Positions 56,673 to 64,000 of a stretch of 64,000 bases of DNA are shown piece by piece. Numbering within the stretch: the stretch's first letter is position 1; each line of letters opens with the position of its first letter. The DNA is taken from NCBI RefSeq assembly GCF_003024385.1, contig NZ_PVZN01000009.1, positions 121,120-185,119 on the forward strand. The letters run 5' to 3'. Source of the DNA: Pseudomonas sp. BBP2017 (GTDB lineage: Bacteria; Pseudomonadota; Gammaproteobacteria; Pseudomonadales; Pseudomonadaceae). Below the pieces are notes generated by a model. The model was given only the letters and a program-made list of their open reading frames with translations, did no database searches and was not told the DNA's origin. Made by a program: the position numbers and the translations under genes.

Positions 56673-58355
56673 TCAGCGCGCCTGCACGTAAGAGCCGGGC
56701 GCGGGGTCCATGGGAGGGTAGTTCTGGTTGCCCAGAGTCATCAGGGTTTCGCGTTGGGTGCCGGAGCGTGCCTGAATCCATTCCAGCCACTGTGGCCACC
56801 AACTGCCGTCGACCTGCTTGGCATCGTAGAACCAGGCCCGGGGGTCACTGCTCAGGCGCGGGTTGTCGACATAATGCGCCTTGGGGTTGCCGGGTGGGTT
56901 GAGAATGCTTTGCACATGGCCGCTGTTGGCCAGGATGAAGCGCTTGTCGCCACCCAGCAGCAAGGTCGAGCGGTAGACCGCATCCCAAGGGGTTATGTGG
57001 TCGTTGTTGCCGGCCACGCTGAAGCTGTCGACGTTGACTTTCTGCAGGTCGATCGGAGTACCGCAGACCTCAAGGCCGGCGGCATGAGTCAGCGGGTTGT
57101 GCTTGAAGAAGTCCAGCAGGTCGCCGTGCAGCGCGGCCGGCAGGCGGGTGTTGTCGTTGTTCCAGTAGAGAATGTCGAAGGCCGGTGGCGCCTTGCCGAG
57201 CAGGTAGTTGTTGACGAAGTAGTTCCAGATCAGGTCGTTGGGGCGCATCCAGGCGAATACCTTGGCGATCTCCCGGCCATCGAGCACGCCCCGCTGGTAG
57301 GAGCGGCGCTTGGCCGCTTCCAGGGTCTGTTCGTCGGCGAACAGGCTGGCGGGACTGTCGATCTGACTGTCGAGCAGGCTGACCAGGTAGGTGGCACTGC
57401 TGACCCTGCGCAATTGTCGCTTGGCCTGCAGGTGGCCTTGCAGGGCGGCCATGGTCAGGCCCCCGGCGCAGGCGCCCATCAGGTTGACCTCGCGGCTGCC
57501 GGTGATGGCCCGGCAGACACTCATGGCTTCTTCCAGGGCCTCGACGTAGCTCGACAAGCCCCATTCGCGATGGCGCGGGTCGGGGTTGCGCCAGCTGATC
57601 ATGAAGGTCTGCAGGCCATTCTTGAGCATGTACTGCACGAAGCTGTTGGCCGGGCTCAAGTCGAAAATGTAGAACTTGTTGATCTGCGGCGGTACCACCA
57701 GCACTGGCCGGGCGTATTGTTTTTCGCTCATCGGTTTGTACTGGATCAGCTCCAGCAGCTCGCTGCGAAACACCACCGCGCCGGGGGTGGTGGCCAGGTT
57801 ACGACCGACCTCGAACGCATGGGGGTTAACCTGGCGCGGTAAGCCATCGTTGTGGCGCAGGTCATCGACCAAGTGATTCAAACCCCGTACCAGGCTCAGG
57901 CCGCCTGAGTTGAACAGCTCTTTGACCGCAGCGGGATTGAGCAACGAGTTGCTCGGCGACATCGCATCGTTGAGCAAGGCAAACAGGAAGTGTGCGCGGA
58001 CACGGTCATCGGGCTCCAGCTGGCTTTCATCGATCCACTGGCGGGTCTGTTTCTGCCAGGCGAGATAAGCCTGTAGCCCACGGCTGTAAAAGGGATTGAG
58101 ATTCCAGGCCGGGTCCTTGAAGCGATTGTCGCGCGGGTTGGGCTGGTGCGGTGTGTCGCCGAGCAGCACGCGTCCCAACTGGTTGCCCAGGGCGAGCATG
58201 TGCTTGGCCGTGTGCAGCGGGTGGCGCAGGCTGTGGCGGCTGACATTGCGCAACGTGGACAGCAGGTCGCGGCCACGCAGGCCGGTGATCGCACTCTGCG
58301 CATTCATATACGAGGCGGGGACCGGTACCGACCCCTTCGCGGGCTTGTCTTTCAT
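56673..58355 (-). CDS. phaC2: Class II poly(3-hydroxyalkanoate) polymerase 2
   Basis: A 560-residue alpha/beta-hydrolase-fold synthase that polymerises medium-chain 3-hydroxyacyl-CoA. The catalytic triad can be placed: Cys296 (LMGACAGG lipase-like box), Asp452 (NDHITPW) and His480 (NSGHVQS). Length and the VPPQINKFYIFDLSP segment match class II enzymes. It closely parallels phaC1 but differs enough to be an old duplicate. It starts 73 bp after phaZ. Confidence 0.96.
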   Translation of the reverse strand: MKDKPAKGSVPVPASYMNAQSAITGLRGRDLLSTLRNVSRHSLRHPLHTAKHMLALGNQLGRVLLGDTPHQPNPRDNRFKDPAWNLNPFYSRGLQAYLAWQKQTRQWIDESQLEPDDRVRAHFLFALLNDAMSPSNSLLNPAAVKELFNSGGLSLVRGLNHLVDDLRHNDGLPRQVNPHAFEVGRNLATTPGAVVFRSELLELIQYKPMSEKQYARPVLVVPPQINKFYIFDLSPANSFVQYMLKNGLQTFMISWRNPDPRHREWGLSSYVEALEEAMSVCRAITGSREVNLMGACAGGLTMAALQGHLQAKRQLRRVSSATYLVSLLDSQIDSPASLFADEQTLEAAKRRSYQRGVLDGREIAKVFAWMRPNDLIWNYFVNNYLLGKAPPAFDILYWNNDNTRLPAALHGDLLDFFKHNPLTHAAGLEVCGTPIDLQKVNVDSFSVAGNNDHITPWDAVYRSTLLLGGDKRFILANSGHVQSILNPPGNPKAHYVDNPRLSSDPRAWFYDAKQVDGSWWPQWLEWIQARSGTQRETLMTLGNQNYPPMDPAPGSYVQAR

Positions 58356-58428
58356 CAGGCAACACTCCGTCGTCAGGCCATCTACAAACAGATCAATGCA
58401 AGAGCGACACCAACCTCATGTCAGCGTC

Positions 58429-59277
58429 TTAACTGGGGGCGGGGCGCGGGTGCATGACGGCGCGTTGGCGCTCTTGCTCAAGAAACTTCATGATGATCGG
58501 GGCTACGGCTTCGGCCCGGGTGATCAGGAACAAGTGACCGTCGTCGATTATGTGTAGCTGGGCATTGGGAATACGCCAGGCCAGCAGACGCATATTGATC
58601 AGTGGAATCAACGGGTCATCGTCACCGGCCAGCACCAGGGTCGGCTGCTGGATCTTGTGCAGCCAGTGGATGCTGGTCCAGCCGAGCCCGGCGAACAGTT
58701 GCCAGTAGTAACCGAGCTTGCCTGAGGAGCGCACCTTGGCGGCATGCGCCATGGCCAGGTCCGGGTCGCGGCGAAAAGCCCCGCCATAGATTTGCGGCGC
58801 GATGCGAATGACATGCGACGGCTGTATGTAACGCCTGGGGCTTGCCATCAGCATCAGCACCTTGGGCTTGCCCGGCACCATGACCGCGCCAGCCGCAGTA
58901 GCCGCCAGCACCAGCTTCTTGCAGCGCTCGGGATAGTCATGGGCGAATTGCTGGGCTAGTGCCCCGCCCCAGGACACGCCAATGGCATTGACTTGTCCAT
59001 AGTCGAGGTAATCGAGCATGCGCGCGGTGAGCTTGGCCAGCCCGGGGAAACGATAGGGCTGCCTGGGCGTTGATGAGCCCCCGACACCGGGCACGTCGAA
59101 AGCGATGACCTCCAGGTCCGGGTCCAGGGCCTGGATGAACGGGAATACCAGCTCCAGGTTGGCACCGATGCCGTTGAAAATCAGCAAGGGCGTCAAGTGC
59201 GGCTTGCCGGGGCGAACCGCAGTGCGGATGGACTGGCCATCCAGGTCGACGGTTCTGAAGATATACGGTTGCGGCAT
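58429..59277 (-). CDS. phaZ: Intracellular medium-chain-length PHA depolymerase
   Basis: A 282-residue alpha/beta hydrolase releasing hydroxyalkanoic acids from stored polymer. The triad matches the P. putida enzyme: Ser102 (GVSWGG), Asp221 (GDDDPLIP) and His248 (DDGHLF). The ATG at 59277 gives the family N-terminus MPQPYIFRTVDL; the longer frame to 59343 would overlap phaC1 by 4 bp and lacks support. It lies between the two synthase genes so that synthesis and mobilisation are co-transcribed. Confidence 0.95.
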   Translation of the reverse strand: MPQPYIFRTVDLDGQSIRTAVRPGKPHLTPLLIFNGIGANLELVFPFIQALDPDLEVIAFDVPGVGGSSTPRQPYRFPGLAKLTARMLDYLDYGQVNAIGVSWGGALAQQFAHDYPERCKKLVLAATAAGAVMVPGKPKVLMLMASPRRYIQPSHVIRIAPQIYGGAFRRDPDLAMAHAAKVRSSGKLGYYWQLFAGLGWTSIHWLHKIQQPTLVLAGDDDPLIPLINMRLLAWRIPNAQLHIIDDGHLFLITRAEAVAPIIMKFLEQERQRAVMHPRPAPS

Positions 59278-59339
59278 GCGCGAAGCCCTGTGGTGGAGAG
59301 TTCGCCGCGGCCTGCAACTGGCCGCGGCGGCCGCTGCAA

Positions 59340-61019
59340 TCAACGCTCGTGAACGTAGGTCCCAGGCGATGCCTCGCCAGCGGGATAGCTCTTGTTACCG
59401 AGTCGCGTCGGCGCTTTTTTCAGTTCCCCGGAACGTGCCGCGATCCAGGCTTGCCAGTGTAGCCACCAGGAGTCGGTGTGCTTGTGGGCATTCTCTTGCC
59501 ATTCGCTGGCCAGTGTCGGCAGCTCGCTACCGGTCATGTAGCGTGCCTTGGGATTGCCCGGCGGGTTGAGGATGCTCTGGATATGCCCGCTGTTGGACAG
59601 GACGAACTCGACATTGCCACCAAACAGCTGGGCTGAGCGGTAGCAGGACTGCCAGGGGGTGATGTGATCGGTGGTGCCGGCCAGACTGTAGATGTCGGCG
59701 GTGACTTTCTTCAGGTCGATCGGTGTGCCGCACACTTCCAGTGCATCGGCACGGGTCAGTGGATTACTTTTGAACATTTCGATCAGGTCGCCATGGAAGG
59801 CGGCCGGCAGGCGCGTGGTATCGTTGTTCCAGAACAGAATGTCGAATACCGGCGGCTCGTTGCCGAGCAAGTAGTTGTTGACCCAGTAATTCCAGATCAG
59901 GTCGTTGGGGCGCATCCAGGCGAACACCTTGGCCATGTCGCGGCCTTCAAGCACGCCGGCCTGATAAGAGTGGCGCTTGGCGGTTTCCAGGGTCTGTTCG
60001 TCGACGAACAGCGCAACCTGGTTGTCGAGGGTGGTATCGAGGACGCTGACCAGCAGGGTCAGGGCATTTACCTTGGTTTCACCCAGCGCGGCGTAATGAC
60101 CGAGCAGGGCGGTGCAGGTGATACCGCCGGAGCAGGCGCCGAGCATGTTCAGGTCTTTGCTGCCGGTGATCGCCAGGATCACGTCGACGGCTTCCTTGAG
60201 CGCATCGATATAGGTCGACAGGCCCCATTCGCGCTGGGCCTTGGTCGGGTTGCGCCAGCTGACGATGAAGGTCTGCAGATTGGAGCGCAGGCAGAAGCGC
60301 GCCAGGCTCTTCTCCGGGCTCAAATCGAACACATAGAATTTGTTGATCTGCGGTGGCACCACCAGCAGCGGGCGGGCATGCACTTGTTCGGTGATCGGCT
60401 GGTACTGGATCAACTCCAGCACATCGTTGCGAAACACCACCGCGCCTTCGCTGGTGCCCAGGTTCTTGCCGACCTCGAAGGCCTCCATGTTCACCTGGCT
60501 GGGCATCCCGCCATTGTGGACCATGTCCTTGGCCAGGTTCGACAGGCCGTCGAGCAGGCTTTTGCCACCGGTTTCAAAGAAGCGTTTGACCGCTGCCGGG
60601 TTGGCCGCGCTGTTGGTCGGGGCCATGGCTTCGGTCATCAGGTTGATGACGAAGTGACCGCGACTGATGTCCTGATCCGACAGGTTGCTGGTGTCGATCC
60701 AGTCGTGCAGTTCTTTACGCCAGGCCAGGTAAGTCTGCAGGTAGCGGCGATATAGCGGGTTCTGGCTCCATGCCGGATCATTGAAACGACGGTCGTCGCT
60801 CTCCGGTTGCAGGGCCGATCTGCCGAAGATCACGTTCTTGAGTTCCAAACCGAAATGCGCGACATGCTTGGCACTGTGCAGCGGCTGGCGGATGGCCTGG
60901 CCCAGCACCATTCGCGCAGATGTCAGCAAATCCTTACGGCGCAAGCCGATCACCGGGTTCAGGCCCAGTGTGTTTTCCGAGGCTTGGCGCTGCAGGTCAT
61001 CGTTGTTCTTGTGACTCAT
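59340..61019 (-). CDS. phaC1: Class II poly(3-hydroxyalkanoate) polymerase 1
   Basis: A 559-residue synthase, first gene of phaC1-phaZ-phaC2-phaD. Triad: Cys296 (MLGACSGG), Asp451 (TDHITPW) and His479 (NSGHIQS). The N-terminus (MSHKNNDDLQRQASENTLGLNPVIGLRRKDLL) is the usual one. An ACGGAG ribosome-binding site lies 8 bp before the ATG. The upstream 347 bp are non-coding and hold the promoter. Confidence 0.97.
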   Translation of the reverse strand: MSHKNNDDLQRQASENTLGLNPVIGLRRKDLLTSARMVLGQAIRQPLHSAKHVAHFGLELKNVIFGRSALQPESDDRRFNDPAWSQNPLYRRYLQTYLAWRKELHDWIDTSNLSDQDISRGHFVINLMTEAMAPTNSAANPAAVKRFFETGGKSLLDGLSNLAKDMVHNGGMPSQVNMEAFEVGKNLGTSEGAVVFRNDVLELIQYQPITEQVHARPLLVVPPQINKFYVFDLSPEKSLARFCLRSNLQTFIVSWRNPTKAQREWGLSTYIDALKEAVDVILAITGSKDLNMLGACSGGITCTALLGHYAALGETKVNALTLLVSVLDTTLDNQVALFVDEQTLETAKRHSYQAGVLEGRDMAKVFAWMRPNDLIWNYWVNNYLLGNEPPVFDILFWNNDTTRLPAAFHGDLIEMFKSNPLTRADALEVCGTPIDLKKVTADIYSLAGTTDHITPWQSCYRSAQLFGGNVEFVLSNSGHIQSILNPPGNPKARYMTGSELPTLASEWQENAHKHTDSWWLHWQAWIAARSGELKKAPTRLGNKSYPAGEASPGTYVHER

Positions 61020-61366
61020 CTACGACGCTCCGTTGTCCTGAGACGAGTACCGGCCTGCTGTGCGCGTTACACAGACGAGTGCCCGGTACTGCTGCTAGGG
61101 TGACCAGTGATAACGAACTGCGGTCCTGCGGCCGGATGCAAACGACGATGAGCCCTGCGGGTTTTTCTGCTTGAGAAGACTGCCTGCTTTCGCTCGCGAC
61201 CTCTGCATACCGGCCAGACCCTGCTTCAAAGCAATGCAGGGAGCTTGCCAGATCCATTGGTTACCCGACTTTCGAGTGTTGCGCAAGACGGCCATTCATT
61301 GGCCGCTGAGCAGGCATTCAAGCAAATAGAATTAGAAAATGCGCTCTAAATCCTGAAAGGCCTGAA
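61020..61366. other. Non-coding phaC1 upstream region
   Basis: No gene is supported here. Features seen: CGGCCA-N5-TGGCCG (61289-61305), a 6-bp inverted repeat, and the word AATTAGAA (61330-61337; TTCTAATT on the minus strand) in an A/T-rich patch, also found upstream of phaI. These are candidates for the PhaD-controlled phaC1 promoter. No sigma-54 GG-N10-GC element was found on the minus strand. Confidence 0.5.
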
Positions 61367-61744
61367 CTAGAGCATCAGCTTGACGATGGACTCGGAGGGG
61401 TCGCGCGATTTCCCGGCTTTTTCCAGCTCGGCGAGGTAGTCATCCCAGAGTTCCTGCTGGCGCAGGCACAGTTGCTCCAGGTACTCCCAAGTGAACAGGC
61501 CGCTGTCGTGGCCGTCGTCGAAGGTTAGTTTGAGTGCGTACTGGCCGGCAGGTTCCAGCCCGCTCAGGCCGACGCCAAGTTTGCCGTACTGGAGGATCGG
61601 ATTGCCATGACCCTGGACCTCGGCGGAAGGCGAGTGCACGCGCAGGAATTCGGCGGGCAGGTGGTACACCTCGTCTGGCCCGTAGGTCAGTGTGAGGGTC
61701 TTGGAGGCTTTATGCAGGTTGATGCCGGTGGGGAGTCTGGACAT
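61367..61744 (-). CDS. DUF971 / gamma-butyrobetaine hydroxylase-like N-terminal domain protein
   Basis: A 125-residue single-domain protein. It matches the GBBH-like N-terminal (DUF971) family: INLHKASKTLTLTYGPDEVYHLPAEFLRVHSPSAEV, then YALKLTFDDGHDSGLFTWEYLEQL. In dioxygenases this domain binds zinc, and stand-alone forms have been linked to Fe-S carrier functions; the role here is not known. It lies 44 bp after hslU and is probably on the hslVU transcript, a conserved arrangement in pseudomonads. Confidence 0.88.
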   Translation of the reverse strand: MSRLPTGINLHKASKTLTLTYGPDEVYHLPAEFLRVHSPSAEVQGHGNPILQYGKLGVGLSGLEPAGQYALKLTFDDGHDSGLFTWEYLEQLCLRQQELWDDYLAELEKAGKSRDPSESIVKLML

Positions 61745-61788
61745 GTGGTTCAGGGCCGCAAGCGGCCCTGCCTGTAAGAGAGTGAGGC

Positions 61789-63126
61789 TTACAGAATATA
61801 ACGAGAAAGGTCTTCGTTCTGCGCCAATTCGCCGAGGTGGCTGTTGACGTACTCGGCGTCGATACGGATCGGCGCTTCGCTGTGGGCGCTAGCCAGGTCA
61901 CCGGCGCTGAACGACACCTCTTCGAGCAGGCGCTCGAGCAGAGTGTGCAGGCGACGGGCACCGATGTTCTCGGTTTTCTCGTTGACCTGCCAGGCGATCT
62001 CGGCCAGGCGCTTGATGCCTTCGGCGGCGAACTCGATGTGCAGACCTTCGGTTTTCAGCAGCTCGCGGTATTGCTCGGTCAGCGAGGCGTGCGGTTCGCT
62101 GAGGATGCGCTCGAAGTCTTCCGGGCTCAGGGCCTTGAGTTCGACGCGGATCGGCAGGCGACCTTGCAGCTCAGGGACCAGGTCGCTCGGTTTGCTCAGG
62201 TGGAAAGCGCCGGAGGCGATGAACAGGATGTGGTCGGTCTTGACCATACCCAGCTTGGTGTTCACCGTGCAGCCTTCGATCAGCGGCAGCAGGTCGCGCT
62301 GTACGCCTTCGCGCGAGACATCGGCACCGCCGACGTTGCCACGCTTGGCCACTTTGTCGATTTCGTCGATGAACACGATGCCGTGCTGCTCGACCGCTTC
62401 CAGGGCCTTGGCCTTGAGCTCGTCTTCGTTGACCAGGCGGCTGGCCTCTTCGTCGCGCACCAGCTTGAGCGCTTCCTTGACCTTGAGCTTGCGGCTCTTG
62501 CGCTTGCCCTTGCCCATGTTGGCGAACAGGTTTTGCAGTTGGTTGGTCATCTCTTCCATGCCCGGTGGCGCGGAAATGTCGACGCCCATGGCTTCGGCCA
62601 CTTCGATCTCGATTTCCTTGTCATCCAGCTGGCCTTCGCGCAGGCGCTTACGGAACAGCTGGCGGGTGTTGGAGTCCTGGGTGTTGACCTGATCTTCATT
62701 GAAACCGGTGCGTGCCGGTGGCAGCAGGGCGTCAAGAATACGCTCTTCGGCAGCGTCTTCGGCGCGATGGCCGACCCGGACGATTTCCTGCTCGCGGAGC
62801 ATCTTGATCGCGGCGTCGGCCAGGTCGCGAATGATCGACTCGACGTCACGGCCAACGTAGCCGACCTCGGTGAACTTGGTCGCTTCGACCTTGATGAACG
62901 GGGCGTTGGCCAGTTTGGCCAGGCGCCGGGCGATTTCGGTCTTGCCGACACCGGTCGGGCCGATCATCAGGATGTTCTTCGGCGTGACTTCAACGCGCAG
63001 CTCGGCCGGGAGCTGCATGCGCCGCCAGCGGTTGCGCAGAGCGATGGCGACGGCGCGCTTGGCGTCGTCCTGGCCGATGATGTGGCGGTTGAGTTCGTGG
63101 ACGATCTCGCGGGGGGTCATGGACAT
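61789..63126 (-). CDS. hslU: ATP-dependent protease ATPase subunit HslU
   Basis: A 445-residue AAA+ unfoldase that feeds HslV. N-terminal [34 protein letters not shown], Walker A GPTGVGKT, the pore-loop region [11 protein letters not shown], Walker [11 protein letters not shown], and the C-terminal NEDLSRYIL that docks into HslV. The ATG at 63126 (AAGGA upstream) gives the known MSMTPREI start. It follows hslV after 77 bp. Confidence 0.96.
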   Translation of the reverse strand: MSMTPREIVHELNRHIIGQDDAKRAVAIALRNRWRRMQLPAELRVEVTPKNILMIGPTGVGKTEIARRLAKLANAPFIKVEATKFTEVGYVGRDVESIIRDLADAAIKMLREQEIVRVGHRAEDAAEERILDALLPPARTGFNEDQVNTQDSNTRQLFRKRLREGQLDDKEIEIEVAEAMGVDISAPPGMEEMTNQLQNLFANMGKGKRKSRKLKVKEALKLVRDEEASRLVNEDELKAKALEAVEQHGIVFIDEIDKVAKRGNVGGADVSREGVQRDLLPLIEGCTVNTKLGMVKTDHILFIASGAFHLSKPSDLVPELQGRLPIRVELKALSPEDFERILSEPHASLTEQYRELLKTEGLHIEFAAEGIKRLAEIAWQVNEKTENIGARRLHTLLERLLEEVSFSAGDLASAHSEAPIRIDAEYVNSHLGELAQNEDLSRYIL

Positions 63127-63203
63127 GGTTGTGATGGTCCTTGGGCTCGATAAGTCAGCGTGGAAAAGCCCGGCCACCAGGGCCGGGCGCCAGAACAGCT
63201 GAG

Positions 63204-63734
63204 TTACTCGGCCAGGTCCTGCTCCTCGATAGTCAGGTGGTGGTTGGTGAACACACAGATGTCACCGGCGATGTTCAGGGCGGTCTCGGTGATTTCACGG
63301 GCCGAGAGGTCGGTCTTTTGCAGTAGGGCGCGGGCGGCGGCCTGGGCGTAGCCGCCACCGGAACCCATGGCGATCAGGCCGTCTTCGGGTTCGACGACGT
63401 CACCGTTGCCGGTAATGATCAGCGAAGCGTCCTTGTTGGCAACCGCCAGCATGGCTTCCAGACGGCTCAGGGAACGGTCGGTACGCCATTCCTTGGCCAG
63501 CTCGACGGCGGCACGGACCAGATGGCCCTGGTGCTTTTCCAGCTGGCCTTCAAAACGTTCGAACAGGGTGAATGCGTCGGCGGTGGCACCGGCGAAACCG
63601 GCGATGACCTGGCCGTGGTACAGGCGGCGGACTTTCTTGGCGTTGCCTTTCATCACGGTGTTGCCGAGAGAAACCTGGCCGTCGCCGCCCATGACGACTT
63701 TGCCGTGGCGGCGAACTGAAACGATGGTGGTCAA
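63204..63734 (-). CDS. hslV: ATP-dependent protease subunit HslV
   Basis: A 176-residue threonine peptidase. Start at TTG (63734): removal of Met exposes catalytic Thr1 in [35 protein letters not shown] ribosome-binding site lies 8 bp upstream. An in-frame ATG at 63827 would add 31 residues in front of Thr1, incompatible with N-terminal nucleophile chemistry unless processed. First gene of hslV-hslU-DUF971. Confidence 0.95.
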   Translation of the reverse strand: MTTIVSVRRHGKVVMGGDGQVSLGNTVMKGNAKKVRRLYHGQVIAGFAGATADAFTLFERFEGQLEKHQGHLVRAAVELAKEWRTDRSLSRLEAMLAVANKDASLIITGNGDVVEPEDGLIAMGSGGGYAQAAARALLQKTDLSAREITETALNIAGDICVFTNHHLTIEEQDLAE

Positions 63735-63832
63735 GGGAGAGTCTCCACGCAGCGGGGCGAAAATGCCTGATGCAGACTCATATGGGGGTGGTGGGAAGGA
63801 TTTCAACCTTGAAGGATGAGTGGTCAATCTTT

Positions 63833-63882
63833 ATCGCGGGGCAAGCCCGCTCCCACAGGACTATCACCATCCTGGTGGGAGC
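63833..63882. repeat. REP with truncated inverted partner
   Basis: A complete unit ATCGCGGGGCAAGCCCGCTCCCAC (63833-63856) is followed by an inverted partner that keeps only GGTGGGAGC (63874-63882) before changing to AACTGTCTTC. The missing half lies at the side of the IS110-family gene. Confidence 0.75.
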
Positions 63883-63905
63883 AACTGTCTTCACCATGCT
63901 ATTCG

Positions 63906-64000
63906 TCACCGCCATTCGGTACCGTCGCGTAGCATGGCGTTCAGCCTGATCAGCAGTATCCGCATGCAGGCAATGAGCGCGACTTTCGCGCTCTTGCCTC
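63906..64000 (-). mobile_element. IS110-family transposase, C-terminal end (partial, rest outside window)
   Basis: The minus-strand frame ending at TGA (63906-63908) reads GKSAKVALIACMRILLIRLN then AMLRDGTEWR, the characteristic end of IS110/IS116/IS902 transposases (KVALxACMRKLLxxLNAMLRDGTxW). Only 31 codons are visible. The gene stops ~25-50 bp from a REP; IS110 elements of P. putida (ISPpu9/ISPpu10) are known to insert at REPs. The small space after the stop means any bridge RNA would lie at the far, 5' side. Confidence 0.82.

Noticed and set aside
61020..61366. Sigma-54 promoter before phaC1
   Set aside because: No GG-N10-GC element with TGGC/TTGC character is present on the minus strand in this gap.
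63735..63827. Longer HslV start at ATG 63827
   Set aside because: HslV needs an N-terminal threonine directly after the initiator Met; the TTG at 63734 provides this with a good ribosome-binding site.
1..64000. CRISPR arrays, tRNA or rRNA genes, prophage, toxin-antitoxin or defence genes
   Set aside because: None seen on reading either strand; the only repeats are REPs and low-complexity codon repeats in phaF and opgG.

Overview
The window is a stretch of Pseudomonas chromosome, almost certainly from the P. putida / P. fluorescens lineage. The base composition is GC-rich and third codon positions are biased to G or C. The medium-chain-length PHA cluster (phaC1-phaZ-phaC2-phaD with phaF and phaI), the hut cluster with a hutF formimidoylglutamate deiminase, and repeated P. 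putida-type REP palindromes built on GCGGGGCAAGCCCGCTCCCAC all point the same way. Gene order follows the conserved pseudomonad order from hslV to the region around gpmI and betT. Nearly everything is core genome; only the right edge (part of an IS110-family transposase next to a REP) is clearly mobile.

Layout, left to right. 1-870: 3' end of a BCCT choline/betaine transporter gene, closed by a perfect hairpin. 870-6012 (minus): gpmI, then envC-ctpA-divergent polysaccharide deacetylase (cell-wall remodelling). 6166-8372: yibN-grxC-secB, then trmL overlapped head to head at a CATG by a small membrane-anchored hypothetical protein gene. 8600-13759: nitrogen control, with ntrC, ntrB, an exported chorismate mutase and glnA. 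Two -24/-12 (sigma-54) promoters with NtrC-like sites upstream can be read directly, one before glnA and one before ntrBC. 13803-17730: thiI, typA/bipA and a YkgJ-like cysteine-cluster protein. 17930-22133: glgP, fbp and a DUF924 protein. 22209-25163: a dCache chemoreceptor and two lipoprotein genes, one a lipocalin.

25237-35190 is the histidine-utilisation cluster: hutF diverges from hutC-hutD, followed by hutU-hutH-hutT-hutI-hutG. HutC-type operators (TTGTA..TACAA) lie between hutF and hutC and directly on the predicted start site of a sigma-54 promoter upstream of hutU. Histidine degradation therefore appears to be both activator-driven and repressor-blocked. 35287-36692: pip and dtd. 36954-41235: opgG-opgH (periplasmic glucans). 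41426-43997: polar amino-acid ABC transporter. 44081-48195: two tandem HBM-type chemoreceptors.

48276-54248 (minus) is one long tightly packed run, ubiE-ubiJ-ubiB-hisI-hisE-tatA-tatB-tatC-rsmE. It combines ubiquinone synthesis, two histidine-biosynthesis steps, Tat export and rRNA methylation. 54373-61019 is the PHA locus. 61367-63734: a DUF971 protein and the hslV-hslU protease. The end of the window carries the C-terminal 31 codons of an IS110-family transposase beside a REP.

I found no CRISPR array, prophage, secretion-effector locus, toxin-antitoxin pair or defence island. The items most worth a second look are regulatory and structural: the sigma-54/HutC arrangement at hutU, the independent sigma-54/NtrC arrangement at ntrBC, the CATG overlap of trmL with its neighbour, A-runs in envC, a shared TTCTAATT word upstream of both pha transcripts, and the REP/IS110 junction. 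All calls come from reading the sequence; no database search was run.
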